A stretch of 64,000 nt of DNA, from positions 2,824,001 through 2,888,000 of the forward strand of contig NZ_CP132910.1 of the NCBI RefSeq assembly GCF_030846775.1, in the 5' to 3' direction. The position numbers and the translations under genes are program-made. The DNA comes from Geothrix sp. 21YS21S-2. Lineage in GTDB: Bacteria; Acidobacteriota; Holophagae; Holophagales; Holophagaceae. The notes under the pieces were generated by a model. The model saw only the letters and a list, made by a program, of their open reading frames with translations, made no database searches and was not told where the DNA came from. Of this stretch, positions 17,783 through 27,423 are shown one piece after another (position 1 is the stretch's first letter; each line of letters starts with the position of its first letter).

Positions 17783-19303
17783 ATGTTCAAGAAGATTCTC
17801 ATCGCCAACCGGGGCGAGATCACCATCCGGGTCATCCGCGCCTGCAAGGAGCTGGGGGTGCCCACCGTGGCCGTCTACTCCGAGGCGGACCGGGCCGCCC
17901 TGCACGTGAGGGCGGCGGACGAGGCCTACTGCATCGGGCCCGCCCCCAGCCGGGATTCCTACCTGCGCTACGACCGGATTCTCGAGGTGGCCGCGAAGTG
18001 CGGCGCCGACGCCATCCACCCGGGCTACGGGTTCCTGTCGGAGAACGTGGCCTTCGCGGAGGCCTGCGCCGCCCAGGGCGTCACCTTCATCGGGCCCAAT
18101 CCCAGGGCCATCCGCGTCATGGGCAACAAGACCACCTCCCGGGTGGCGGTCTTCGAGATGGGGGTGCCCCTGGTGCCCGGCATGCGGGAGAACCTCCAGT
18201 CCGAGGACCAGGCCCTGGAATGGGCCGACCGGATCGGGTTTCCCATCATGATGAAGGCCGCCGCCGGCGGCGGCGGCAAGGGCCTGCGCCAGATCCTGCG
18301 CCGCGAGGACGTGGTGGCCGCCTACCGCGCCGCCAAGTCCGAGAGCCTGGCGTCCTTCGGCGACGACGCGGTCTACATGGAGCGGTACATCGAGAACCCC
18401 CGGCACATCGAGATCCAGGTGCTGGGCGACAAGCACGGCAACCTCATCTACTGCCCGGAGCGCGAGTGCTCCATCCAGCGCCGGCACCAGAAGGTCATCG
18501 AGGAGGCCCCTTCGACCATCGTGGACCCCGTGATGCGCAAGGCCATGGGCGAGGCCGCCATCAAGGCGGCCCGGGCCGTGGACTACGACTCGGCGGGCAC
18601 GGTGGAATTCATCGTCTCGGGCAAGTCCAGGGAGTTCTTCTTCCTCGAGATGAACACGCGCCTCCAGGTGGAGCACCCCATCACCGAGATGATCACGGGC
18701 ATCGACCTGTGCAAGGAGATGATCCGCAGCGCTGCGGGCTACGTCCTGCCCTTCCGGCAGGAGGACATCCCGTGCCACGGCCACGCGCTCGAATGCCGCA
18801 TCTACGCCGAGGACCCCGACAACCGCTTCCTTCCCACGCCGGGCAGGATCATCGGCCTGCGGGTCCCGGGCGGCCCCTGGGTGCGGGACGAGTCCGGCAT
18901 GTACGAGGGCCTGGACGTGCCCATCCACTACGACCCCATGCTCAGCAAGCTGGTGGTCTGGGGCAGCACCCGGGAGCGCATGATCACCCGCATGCAGCGG
19001 GCCCTGTCGGAATACGCCGTGAAGGGCATCAAGACCACCATCCCCTTCCACGCCCGCATGCTGAAGAACGAACGCTTCCTCTCCGGGGACATCGACACCA
19101 ACTTCATCGACAACGAGTTCCAGCCCCTCGACGAGGCCCGGGAAAAGCCCAACGAGGACATCGCGCTGGTGGCCGCGGCCATCGGGGCCTACCGCAGGGA
19201 CAAGGAGAAGGCGCTGGGCCGGGTCGGCGGCGAGGGCGGCCCGGCGGGGGACGTCTCGGCCTGGAAGGCCAGCGGCAGGGTCAAGCGGGATCCGGGATTC
19301 TGA
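17783..19303 (+). CDS. Biotin carboxylase subunit of acyl-CoA carboxylase
   Basis: ATP-grasp enzyme of 506 residues that carboxylates the biotin of the carrier protein with bicarbonate. It begins KILIANRGEI, carries the glycine-rich ATP loop AAAGGGGKG, the catalytic EMNTRLQVEHP segment and the biotin-carboxylase C-terminal domain (ALECRIYAEDP). The last 60 residues are a tail beyond the usual AccC length of about 450, without the biotinyl domain found in fused PccA. The next gene supplies that domain. Confidence 0.9.
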   Translation: MFKKILIANRGEITIRVIRACKELGVPTVAVYSEADRAALHVRAADEAYCIGPAPSRDSYLRYDRILEVAAKCGADAIHPGYGFLSENVAFAEACAAQGVTFIGPNPRAIRVMGNKTTSRVAVFEMGVPLVPGMRENLQSEDQALEWADRIGFPIMMKAAAGGGGKGLRQILRREDVVAAYRAAKSESLASFGDDAVYMERYIENPRHIEIQVLGDKHGNLIYCPERECSIQRRHQKVIEEAPSTIVDPVMRKAMGEAAIKAARAVDYDSAGTVEFIVSGKSREFFFLEMNTRLQVEHPITEMITGIDLCKEMIRSAAGYVLPFRQEDIPCHGHALECRIYAEDPDNRFLPTPGRIIGLRVPGGPWVRDESGMYEGLDVPIHYDPMLSKLVVWGSTRERMITRMQRALSEYAVKGIKTTIPFHARMLKNERFLSGDIDTNFIDNEFQPLDEAREKPNEDIALVAAAIGAYRRDKEKALGRVGGEGGPAGDVSAWKASGRVKRDPGF

Positions 19304-19313
19304 GGAGATAGCC

Positions 19314-19847
19314 ATGGTCTACATCGGCACCCACCAAGGCCGCACCACCAAGGCGAAAGTCGTGGAACCCCGCCCGGGCATCTTCACGGTGACCCTGGGC
19401 GAGGCGGAGTACCACGTCGACTTCCTGGAGCCCCAGCCCAACATCTACTCCCTGATCATCGACGGCCGCTCCTTCGAGGTGGACGTGGACGCCAGGCCCG
19501 ACGGCGACGTGTTCGACGTCTTCATCAAGGGCGACCACTACGAGGTCGAGATGGTGGAGGAGAAGAAGAAGAAGCTGGCCATGAAGATGAGCAAGGGCGC
19601 CACGGGCCGGCAGGACATGAAGTCCCCCATGGCCGGCAACGTGAGGGCCGTCCTGGTCCAGCCCGGGGACCGCGTCGTCGCTGGCCAGGTGGTGCTGATC
19701 CTCGAGGCCATGAAGATGCAGAACGAGCTCAAGTCCGCCATCGACGGGATCGTGGCCTCCGTCACCGCCCGCGAGGGCGTGGCCGTGGCCGCCGGCGACC
19801 CCCTGCTGGTGGTGGAGCCCTGGGAACCGCAGTTCCCCACCGGTTGA
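19314..19847 (+). CDS. Biotin carboxyl carrier protein of acyl-CoA carboxylase
   Basis: The 177-residue protein ends in a biotinyl domain (about 101-171) with the canonical EAMKM site, Lys134 being the biotinylated residue. The N-terminal 95 residues are a separate beta-rich region ending in a lysine-rich linker and resemble the BT domain that docks carrier to carboxylase in propionyl-CoA carboxylase. It sits 10 bp after the biotin carboxylase, completing a three-subunit enzyme. Confidence 0.88.
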   Translation: MVYIGTHQGRTTKAKVVEPRPGIFTVTLGEAEYHVDFLEPQPNIYSLIIDGRSFEVDVDARPDGDVFDVFIKGDHYEVEMVEEKKKKLAMKMSKGATGRQDMKSPMAGNVRAVLVQPGDRVVAGQVVLILEAMKMQNELKSAIDGIVASVTAREGVAVAAGDPLLVVEPWEPQFPTG

Positions 19848-19862
19848 AGGCACGGAGACGAC

Positions 19863-20639
19863 ATGAGCGACCATGTGAGACTTGTCATCGAGAACGGCAT
19901 CGGCATCGTGACGATCGATCGCCAGGAGGTACTCAACGCCCTGGACGACGGGATCCTCGCGGGTCTCGAGGAGGCCTTCCTCGCGCTGGGGCGCGACCCC
20001 TCGATCCGCGCCGTGATCCTCACCGGAGCGGGCAAGGCCTTCGTGGCCGGGGCCGACATCAAGGCCATGGCGGCGTTCACGCCGGTGGAGGCCCGGAGCT
20101 TCGCCCAGCGCGGCCAGCGGATCTTCACGCTCATCGAGGACTACCCGCACCCCGTCATCGCCGCGATCAACGGCTACGCCCTGGGCGGCGGCTGCGAGCT
20201 GGCCATGACCTGCGACATCCGCATCGCCAGCGAGAAGGCCAAGGCCGGCCAGCCCGAGGCGAACCTGGGCGTCCTCCCCGGCTTCGGGGGCACCCAGCGG
20301 CTGGCCCGCATCCTGGGGCGGTCCGCAGCGAAGTACCTCCTCTTCACGGGCGAGGTGATCAGCGCCGCCCGGGGCCTGGAACTGGGCCTCTTCAACGAGG
20401 TGGTGGCGCCGGAGAACCTCATGCCCCGCTGCATGGAGATCGCCACCGCCATCGCCGCCAAGGCCCCGGTGGCGGTCTCCAGCGTCAAGCGGGCCGTGAA
20501 CGAGGGCACCGACGGCCCCCTGGCCCACGGCCTCGCCCTGGAGGCCGAGCTCTTCTCCCGGACCTTTTCCACGCTCGACCAGAAGGAAGGCATGCAGGCC
20601 TTCATCGACAAACGACCCGCCCGGTTCCTGGGCAAGTAG
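19863..20639 (+). CDS. Enoyl-CoA hydratase (crotonase)
   Basis: A 258-residue crotonase-fold hydratase. Oxyanion-hole segments (FVAGADIKAM and GYALGGGCE) and both catalytic glutamates in the spacing of rat enoyl-CoA hydratase are present (Glu112 in GGGCE, Glu132 in GQPE). It hydrates 2-enoyl-CoA to 3-hydroxyacyl-CoA, the step after the dehydrogenase. It lies 15 bp downstream of the carrier protein and 12 bp upstream of the hydroxyacyl-CoA dehydrogenase. Confidence 0.9.
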   Translation: MSDHVRLVIENGIGIVTIDRQEVLNALDDGILAGLEEAFLALGRDPSIRAVILTGAGKAFVAGADIKAMAAFTPVEARSFAQRGQRIFTLIEDYPHPVIAAINGYALGGGCELAMTCDIRIASEKAKAGQPEANLGVLPGFGGTQRLARILGRSAAKYLLFTGEVISAARGLELGLFNEVVAPENLMPRCMEIATAIAAKAPVAVSSVKRAVNEGTDGPLAHGLALEAELFSRTFSTLDQKEGMQAFIDKRPARFLGK

Positions 20640-20651
20640 AGGTAATTCCAA

Positions 20652-21983
20652 ATGGACCTGAACACCCGAATGCAGAACGTCGCCGTGGTCGGCGCCGCGG
20701 GCAAGATGGGCAGCGGCATCGCCCTGCTGCTCGCCCTGGAACTGGCCTACCGCGCCCTGGAGGACCGGCAGGCCACCTTCGTTCTCAGCCTCATCGACAT
20801 GAACGACGCCGGCCTCCAGGGCCTGCTGCGCTACGTGCGCGACCAGGCCCGCAAGGACGGGGAGCGGCAGATGAACCGCCTGCGCGCCCTGTACAAGGAC
20901 CGGCGCGACCTGGTGGAGAACGCCGAGATGGTCGACGAGTTCGTGGCCGAGGTCATGCTCCACGTGCGCACGGGCAAGACCCTGGCCCTGGCCAAGGACG
21001 CCCTTCTGGTCTTCGAGGCAGCCTTCGAGAAGGAGGAGATCAAGTTCCAGATCTACAACGAGCTGGCCGTGCTGTGTCCGCCTTCGGCCTGGTTCCTCAC
21101 CAACACCTCCAGCATCCCCCTCCACGTGCTCACCGACCACTGCGGCATCCAGGGCCGCATGATCGGCTTCCACTTCTACAACCCGCCCGCGGTCCAGAAG
21201 CTGGTCGAGCTGATCCCCCCCGAGGGCTGCGACCCCGACCTGGTGGCCGCTTCGGAGGAACTGGCCCTGGTGCTGCGCAAGAAGACCGTGCCGGCCCGTG
21301 ACATCGCCGGCTTCATCGGCAACGGCCACTTCATGCGGGACGGCCTCCACTGCATCCGCGAGATGGAGCACCTCGCCGAGGACTACGGCTTCGTCCAGGC
21401 CGTGTACATGGTCGAGAAGGTGAGCCGGGACTGGCTCCTGCGGCCCATGGGCATGTTCCAGCTCATCGACTACGTGGGCATCGACGTGTTCCAGCTGATC
21501 CTGCGGGTCATGGACAAGTACCTTAAGGAGGGCCTCCATTCCGACCTGGTGGACGCGTTCCTGGAGATGGGCGTCAAGGGCGGCCAGACCTCCTCCGGGG
21601 CCCAGAAGGACGGCTTCCTGCGCTACGAGAAGGGCCGCCCCGTGGGCATCTTCGATCCGGCCATCCGGGACTACGTGCCCATGGACGCCGCCTTCACGGC
21701 GGACCTGGACGGGCGCCTGGGGCCCCACCCCGACCCGTCCCTCACCTGGAAGGGCCTCTCCCGGGATGCCGGCAGGGAGGAGAAGCTGCGCGCCTACTTC
21801 AAGGCCCTCAAGGGCCTGGATTCCCTGGGCGCCGGCATGGCCCGGAACCACGTGGAGGACAGCCGGGAGGTCGCCCTGGACCTGGTGCGCCAGGGCGTGG
21901 CGGCCCGGGCCGAGGACGTGAACGCCGTCCTGACCCTGGGCTTCTTCCACCTGTACGGCCCCGTCAACGACTACCTGGACTGA
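20652..21983 (+). CDS. 3-hydroxyacyl-CoA dehydrogenase (divergent)
   Basis: NAD-dependent enzyme of 443 residues oxidising 3-hydroxyacyl- to 3-ketoacyl-CoA. The N-terminal Rossmann loop is VVGAAGKMGSG, and the family motif FHFYNPP and the ARDIAGFIGN segment mark the 3HCDH fold. Compared with the usual domain of about 280-300 residues it carries an insertion after the nucleotide loop (about 55-110, charged and helical) and a longer C-terminal half. Operon position between hydratase and thiolase supports the call. Confidence 0.82.
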   Translation: MDLNTRMQNVAVVGAAGKMGSGIALLLALELAYRALEDRQATFVLSLIDMNDAGLQGLLRYVRDQARKDGERQMNRLRALYKDRRDLVENAEMVDEFVAEVMLHVRTGKTLALAKDALLVFEAAFEKEEIKFQIYNELAVLCPPSAWFLTNTSSIPLHVLTDHCGIQGRMIGFHFYNPPAVQKLVELIPPEGCDPDLVAASEELALVLRKKTVPARDIAGFIGNGHFMRDGLHCIREMEHLAEDYGFVQAVYMVEKVSRDWLLRPMGMFQLIDYVGIDVFQLILRVMDKYLKEGLHSDLVDAFLEMGVKGGQTSSGAQKDGFLRYEKGRPVGIFDPAIRDYVPMDAAFTADLDGRLGPHPDPSLTWKGLSRDAGREEKLRAYFKALKGLDSLGAGMARNHVEDSREVALDLVRQGVAARAEDVNAVLTLGFFHLYGPVNDYLD

Positions 21984-21993
21984 GAGAAGAGCC

Positions 21994-23229
21994 ATGAAGA
22001 CCATGCACAAGCCCGTCTACCTCGCCGCAGGCGCCTACACCATGAGCCTGGGCACCGGCCGCCCCGAGTTCAATCCCCGGACCCCGAGGCCGGGCCTGGA
22101 CCACTACATCCGCCAGGCCGGCGCGGCCACCCTGGCCCAGGTCGGGGACCCCGAAGCCATCGACGAGAGCGTCATCGGCAACTTCATGGCCGCGCGGTTC
22201 AACCGCCAGGGCCACCTGGGTTCGCTCATGACCATCGTCCACCCCGCGCTGGAGTACAAGCCCAGCCTGCGGGTGGAGGGGGCCTGCGCCTCCGGCGGCC
22301 TCGCCCTGGCCTCGGCGGTCAAGAGCGTCCTCAGCGGCATGGCCGACGCCGTGCTGGTCATGGGCGTGGAGGTGCAGAACACCGTCAAGGCCATCTACTG
22401 CGCCGACTTCCTCGCCGGGGCCGGGTGGTACGACGGGGAGCGCAAGGACGGCCACACCTACTTCTTCCCCGGGAAGTTCTCCGACCGCGCCGGGGCGTAT
22501 TCCGCCAAGGTGGGCCCGGAGAAGGCCCGGCAGGCCTTCGCCCACTGGTACCGCAACGCCGTGGAGTCCGCCCGGCTCAACCCCGACGCCCAGGAGCACT
22601 TCAACAGGACGGCGGACCTCGTGGCCCAGGGCCTCACCCCGCCCAATCCCAAGGGCTTCACCGACCACCTGAACCTCTTCGACTGCTCCAAGGTCTCCGA
22701 CGGCGCGGCCTCGATCATCGTGGCCTCCGAGGAGGGCTGGCGCCGCCTCGGGCTGGCCCGGCAGGACGTGGTGGAGCTGGCCGGGTACGGCCAGATGGCC
22801 GCCAACCTCACGGCGCCCCCGCCCGACCTCACGGAGATGACCACCTGCCGCAGGGCCGCCGAGCAGGCCATGGCCATGGCCGGCACCGGCATCGCCGACA
22901 TGGGCGTAGCCGAGGTCCACGACTGCTTCACCGTATCGGGCGTGCTGCTCACCGAGGCCCTGGGCATGGCCGGGCCCGGGGGCGGCGCCGACGCCGTGCT
23001 GGAGGGCCTCACCCGCCGCGACGGGCGCTGGCCCACCAACACGGGCGGCGGCCTCGTGGGCTACGGCCACCCCACCGGCGCCACCGGCGTGCGCATGGCC
23101 GTGGATCTGTGGCGCCAGCTCACGGGCCGGGCGGCCGGTTACCAGGTGGACGTGAAGAAGGACCACGGCATCCTGGTGTCCATGGGCGGCAACGACAAGA
23201 CCGTGGTGTCGATGATCCTCAAACGCTAG
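21994..23229 (+). CDS. Thiolase-family acetyl/acyl-CoA acyltransferase (SCP-x-like)
   Basis: The 411-residue thiolase-fold protein has its nucleophile Cys98 in VEGACASGG, an EVHDCF motif and the C-terminal GGGLVGYGHPTGATG loop carrying the catalytic His. The SCP-x-like pattern (VHD rather than NEAF) is common in enzymes that cleave 2-methyl-branched 3-ketoacyl-CoA, in keeping with an isoleucine/branched-chain pathway. It is the last gene of the operon and overlaps the convergent kinase gene by 4 bp. Confidence 0.85.
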   Translation: MKTMHKPVYLAAGAYTMSLGTGRPEFNPRTPRPGLDHYIRQAGAATLAQVGDPEAIDESVIGNFMAARFNRQGHLGSLMTIVHPALEYKPSLRVEGACASGGLALASAVKSVLSGMADAVLVMGVEVQNTVKAIYCADFLAGAGWYDGERKDGHTYFFPGKFSDRAGAYSAKVGPEKARQAFAHWYRNAVESARLNPDAQEHFNRTADLVAQGLTPPNPKGFTDHLNLFDCSKVSDGAASIIVASEEGWRRLGLARQDVVELAGYGQMAANLTAPPPDLTEMTTCRRAAEQAMAMAGTGIADMGVAEVHDCFTVSGVLLTEALGMAGPGGGADAVLEGLTRRDGRWPTNTGGGLVGYGHPTGATGVRMAVDLWRQLTGRAAGYQVDVKKDHGILVSMGGNDKTVVSMILKR

Positions 23230-24512
23230 CAGGGCAGGAAGACCTGGAACAGCGCGCCCTCCCCTTCCCGGCTGGAGCAGCGCACCTGGCCCCCGTGGGC
23301 CTTGACGATGCGGTCCACCACCGCCAGGCCGAGGCCTGTGCCCTTGCCTGCCCCCTTGGTGGTGAAGAAGGGCTCGAACATGCGCCCCAGCACCTCCGCC
23401 GGGATCCCCGTGCCCGTGTCCTGGACCTCCAGGAGGACCACGGGGCGCGGCAGGCCGGGGGCCTCCCCCGGACCTGCCAGGCGGGTGCGGAAGGTGAGGT
23501 CCCCGCCCCCGGGCATGGCGTCCCGTGCGTTGGTGCCCAGATTCATGATCACCTGGTGGATCTCGGTGGGCTCCACCAGGGGGGCCGGCAAGTCCGGATC
23601 CAGCTGGCACCGGAAGCTCACCGAGGAACCGGCCGATTCCTTGAGAAGCGCGGCGACCTCCAGCACCAGTTCGTTCAGGTCCGTGCACTGACGCTCGGTC
23701 GGGGCCTTGCGCACGTACCGCAGGAGGCGGGCCGCCAGGGCATGGCCCCGGCTTGCGCCTCTCCTCATGACCTCCAGCCGGCGCTTCTGCTCGGGACTCA
23801 GGTGGGGATCCCGGAGCAGGAGCTCGTTGCAGCCCAGGATGCTCGTGAGGATGGTGTTGACGTCGTGGGTGACGCTGCTCAGGAACTCCCCCGCGGTCTC
23901 CAGCTTCTGGCTGTGCAGGAGCTGCTGCTCGAGGTTCCGGGCCTCGGTGGCGTCGAGGAGGATCACCAGCACGGCTTCCACGCGGTTGCCTGCCCCGCGG
24001 AGGGGGGTCATGTGGAGGGTCAGGGGGAAGGCGGGGCCGGCGCTGGGCCTTCCCTGGCCCTGGATGCCGCCGATGGGCTCCCCGAGGAAGGCCCGCTCCA
24101 GGAGGTGGCCGAGCTCCTGCCCCAGGCCGGGCAGGGCCACGGGCATGGGCCGGCCCATCACCTCAGCGGCGGCGAGCCGGAAGCGGCTTTCGGCCGCCGG
24201 GTTCCAATACCGCTGGATCCGGCCCTCCCGGTCCAGGGCGAAGATGGGCAGGGGCGAGCCCTGGAAGGCCTTCACCAGGGCCCGGTCGTCCCGTTTCGCG
24301 CGGTGGGCATGGCGCACTTCGAAGGCCAATACGGGCATGAAGGCGGCCGCCATCAGGGCCGCCGCCAGGAGCAGCGTTCGCTCGATTCCCTCGTTCAGCC
24401 GGTTTGCAGCCACCAGCCCGAAGGCTGCGATGAGGGCACAGGCAGCCAGGAGTCCCCAGCCCAGTCCCGGGCCTGATCGGGAGAACACGGATTGCAACCA
24501 CGGTATGCGCAT
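23226..24512 (-). CDS. Membrane histidine kinase with PAS domain (NtrB-like)
   Basis: The 428-residue protein has two membrane helices (about 16-36 and 45-65), a PAS domain (about 76-190), a dimerisation helix with the phospho-acceptor His216 in an HDVNT box typical of the NtrB-like class, and an ATPase domain with N-box NLGTNARDAM, DTGTGIP and GKGTGLGLA. No response regulator is adjacent, so it is an orphan kinase. ATG at 24512 is used; an in-frame GTG at 24551 would add 13 residues. The short AT-rich gap (24552-24605) probably holds its promoter. Confidence 0.82.
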   Translation of the reverse strand: MRIPWLQSVFSRSGPGLGWGLLAACALIAAFGLVAANRLNEGIERTLLLAAALMAAAFMPVLAFEVRHAHRAKRDDRALVKAFQGSPLPIFALDREGRIQRYWNPAAESRFRLAAAEVMGRPMPVALPGLGQELGHLLERAFLGEPIGGIQGQGRPSAGPAFPLTLHMTPLRGAGNRVEAVLVILLDATEARNLEQQLLHSQKLETAGEFLSSVTHDVNTILTSILGCNELLLRDPHLSPEQKRRLEVMRRGASRGHALAARLLRYVRKAPTERQCTDLNELVLEVAALLKESAGSSVSFRCQLDPDLPAPLVEPTEIHQVIMNLGTNARDAMPGGGDLTFRTRLAGPGEAPGLPRPVVLLEVQDTGTGIPAEVLGRMFEPFFTTKGAGKGTGLGLAVVDRIVKAHGGQVRCSSREGEGALFQVFLPC

Positions 24513-24605
24513 TGGGTGACGACGCTCGGATGGGGCCGGAGATCGGCGCACCCTTCAGTATTATTAATTAATAACATGCCGCAACCCATACCGCCCCCCT
24601 GGATC

Positions 24606-25748
24606 TCATTTTTTAGATACCTTGAAATAAAACTGCAGATCCGAATCCATCCTGTTCGGCTGCCCCCACTGGGTCCAGCCCTTCCATCCCTCCCCGTCAT
24701 TGAACTCAGCATGACCATCCCCGAATACGGTGGCTGTGGTGAACCCCTTGTCCGACCCTTTCCGCATGGGGAAGGCCTCAAAGCGCCCATCCCCCCGGGC
24801 CGCCAGCACCAGGCGGTAGGTGTGGCCCACCTGGAGACTGGGCGGCGGCCGCGGGAAGACGGCCTCCACCCAGCCGCACCCGCCCAGGGCGCAGGAGGCG
24901 CTGGCCGCCGGGACGGCTTCCGGGCAGGAGGCCTCCGCCAGGGGTTGGCCCTCGCGGGATTCCAGCCGCGCCGCCAAGGGCCCCCTTCCGGCCAGCCGCC
25001 GGACCCGCAGGTGAACGGCCTCCACCTTCCGGGTGGTTCCCGTGGCCGTGAAGACCTCGCCCACCGTGGCGGTCCCTCCGATGGGCCGGGGCGCCCCCAT
25101 CCAGAACTCCAGGTACCCCACCCCCTGGGACCCGCCGCCCTCGTAGTAGACCTCCAGGATCGGCGTGAACGCTTCGGACGTGCCCGGGGTGCGCCGGGGC
25201 TCCCAGCGGGGGTGCGCCGAATTCCGGAAGAGCATGGCCCAGTCCTCGTCCGGCAGGGCGGGCTGGGCGGGGGTCTCCCGGGTGCGGGAGAAGATGGCGT
25301 TGACCGAGACGAAGTTCACGGCCCCGCGGGGGTCCACGTTGGAGAAAACGGCATGGTAGAGGCTTCCGGCCTTCAGCACCGGCTCCCGGTCGAAGGCGAT
25401 GAGGGGGTAGAACCGGTCGCTGGCGGGAACCAGGTTGAGCGTCTGCCGGCTGGTGGCCAGCACCCGGCCCGAGGGGGCATGGGAGGCGGTGCCGTCGTCC
25501 GGCTGGATCTCGATGCGAAGGGTCCCGCCTGTGCCGCCGTGGTAGCCGGCCTTGCGGAAACTCCAGATGAGGAACGGCCGGACGCCCAGGAGGGGGCCGC
25601 CCGGCCCGGCGCGGAAACGATAGCTAACCTGGTTGCCCGACGGGCCGATGGGGGTGTTCGCCAGGGAATCCCCCTGGATACAAGGCCCGTAGAACCCGGC
25701 CTGGGCCTGGAGAAGCAGGGGAAGCAGCAGGAGGGCCGGCACACGCAT
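24606..25748 (-). CDS. Secreted protein of unknown family, paralogue of its upstream neighbour
   Basis: I do not recognise a named family. The 380-residue product has a signal peptide (about 1-17, cleavage near AQA) and is otherwise beta-rich. It shares an ordered set of motifs with the 25789-27237 gene: SLANT, VSYRF, a GGT-R...DDGT stretch, LYHxVF-N-D, and FPMRKGxDKGF near the C-terminus. It lacks that protein's lipobox and N-terminal Ig-like part. The two genes are 40 bp apart on the same strand, so a tandem duplication is likely. A surface carbohydrate- or matrix-binding role is possible but unsupported. Confidence 0.6.
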   Translation of the reverse strand: MRVPALLLLPLLLQAQAGFYGPCIQGDSLANTPIGPSGNQVSYRFRAGPGGPLLGVRPFLIWSFRKAGYHGGTGGTLRIEIQPDDGTASHAPSGRVLATSRQTLNLVPASDRFYPLIAFDREPVLKAGSLYHAVFSNVDPRGAVNFVSVNAIFSRTRETPAQPALPDEDWAMLFRNSAHPRWEPRRTPGTSEAFTPILEVYYEGGGSQGVGYLEFWMGAPRPIGGTATVGEVFTATGTTRKVEAVHLRVRRLAGRGPLAARLESREGQPLAEASCPEAVPAASASCALGGCGWVEAVFPRPPPSLQVGHTYRLVLAARGDGRFEAFPMRKGSDKGFTTATVFGDGHAEFNDGEGWKGWTQWGQPNRMDSDLQFYFKVSKK

Positions 25749-25788
25749 GGCATCACGATCGTCGGAGCTTGGATGCCGCCCGGGACGC

Positions 25789-27237
25789 TCAGGGTACGAA
25801 GGCGAACTGCAGATCGCTGAAGGTGAGGTTCGGCGTGCCCCACATGTCCCAGCCCTGCCAGCCGGTGGCGCCGGTGGTGGTGAACTGGGCGTAGCCGTCG
25901 GGGAAGAAGGTCGTGTTGGCGAACCCCTTGTCCCGGCCCTTGCGCATGGGGAAGGCGGAGAAGGACGTGTCCGCGGCACAGGCCAGGACCAGGTTGTAGG
26001 CGACGCCCGTATTGAGCACGTGGCTGAGGGGGAAGGTGGCGGTGACCCAGGTGGGGACGCCCTGGGGGAACAGGGCGGCGGGGAGGGCGGCCTGGTCCAC
26101 GAGGGTGCCGTCCGCCTCCTCCACCCGCACCGTCAAGGGGCCGGAGCCGCTGGTTCGGCTGAGGCGCACGTTGACCTTGCTGAAGTCCCGGCTGGGCCCG
26201 GTGACCTTGAAGGTCTCCCGCACGGAGGCTGCCCCGGAAATGGACTTGGGGTTGGTGGACCACACTTCCATGTAGCCGTTGCCCTGGCTGCCGGTGGTGT
26301 AGTCCAGCTCCAGCGTGGGGGTGTAGCCCTGCCGGACCCTCCAGGCGCCCCCGGCGGGCTTGAAGAGCACCGCGAAGGTGGCGTCGCTGGTGACGGGCTG
26401 CATGGGCGCGGTCTGGGCGTTGGTGTAGAGGGTGTCCAGGGAGATGTAGTTGGCGACGGGATCCTGGTCGATGTTCGTGAACACCAGATGGTAGAGGCCC
26501 CCGCCGGTGAGGGCCACCGGGTTGGGGAAGGTGAGCTTCGGGTAGAAGTTGTTCTGGGGGATGATATTTCCGTACGAGGTGGAGGCCAGCGCAGGCCCGG
26601 TGGGCAGGTGGGCGCCGGTCCCGTCGTCGGCCAGGAGGTCCACCCGCACCGTGCCGCCCAGGCCCGCGTTGTAGCCGGATTTCGTGGACGACCAGATGAA
26701 GAAGATGCGGAAGCCCTCCAGGGGCGTGGTGTGCTTGGCCTGGAAGCGGTAGCTCACCACGTTGGCGCTGGGCCCGCCCACGACCGTGTTGGCCAGGGAG
26801 TCGGCGCTGAAGCCCGAACCGTAGAAGAACGGCGTGACGGGCATGACGGGCACCACCGGCACGGTCTGGGTGGTGGTGGTCGCCACCCCCGCCAGGGTGA
26901 CGGTGCAGGCAAGGGCGACCACGCCGGAGGCCGGGGCGTTGTAGTAGACCGCGGCGTTCGTCGCCACGCCGGGGAGGGTCCCGTTTCCCACCGACCACAG
27001 GTAGGTGGCGCCGGGCTGGGTCGGGACGAAGGCCTGGATCTGGGTCATGCCCGCGGATACCAGGGCCGGGGTGCGGATGGTGCCGGTGTCGGCCACCGTC
27101 GGGCCTAGGGTCACCGGGGCGGGCGCGGTCACCTGGGGGTTGGCGGCCTTGGGGGTGCTTGTGCCCTGGGCGGACTGCCCCGAACAGCCAAGGGCCACAA
27201 GGCTCGTGGTGAACAGAACGGTGTTGAGCGTTTTCAT
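25789..27237 (-). CDS. Lipoprotein of unknown family with Ig-like N-terminal segment
   Basis: The 482-residue product starts at ATG behind an AGGAGG ribosome site. It has a lipobox (LVALGC, Cys18), a low-complexity linker, a PKD/Ig-like segment (about 55-135, containing YLWSVGNG), and then the roughly 340-residue region shared with the downstream paralogue (SLANT, VSYRF, FPMRKGRDKGF). It is likely anchored at the outer membrane or cell surface. No enzymatic motif is seen. The 266-bp upstream gap contains an AT-rich patch near 27378-27405 that probably holds its promoter. Confidence 0.65.
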   Translation of the reverse strand: MKTLNTVLFTTSLVALGCSGQSAQGTSTPKAANPQVTAPAPVTLGPTVADTGTIRTPALVSAGMTQIQAFVPTQPGATYLWSVGNGTLPGVATNAAVYYNAPASGVVALACTVTLAGVATTTTQTVPVVPVMPVTPFFYGSGFSADSLANTVVGGPSANVVSYRFQAKHTTPLEGFRIFFIWSSTKSGYNAGLGGTVRVDLLADDGTGAHLPTGPALASTSYGNIIPQNNFYPKLTFPNPVALTGGGLYHLVFTNIDQDPVANYISLDTLYTNAQTAPMQPVTSDATFAVLFKPAGGAWRVRQGYTPTLELDYTTGSQGNGYMEVWSTNPKSISGAASVRETFKVTGPSRDFSKVNVRLSRTSGSGPLTVRVEEADGTLVDQAALPAALFPQGVPTWVTATFPLSHVLNTGVAYNLVLACAADTSFSAFPMRKGRDKGFANTTFFPDGYAQFTTTGATGWQGWDMWGTPNLTFSDLQFAFVP

Positions 27238-27423
27238 GGGCGCACCTCCTCCAGGGCCCCGCCGGAACGGCGGCGGGCCGAATCGCAAACCAGTCCGTGG
27301 TTCCCTCGGTCGCCTCACCCGGCAGGGTTGGGCTATCGGGAAGGAGCAAGGGCGGTGCCAGCCTGGCAGAGAATGGTTTGTCCTTTAATTGCAGTGTTTA
27401 AATATTCGTCTCCCATCGACGAT

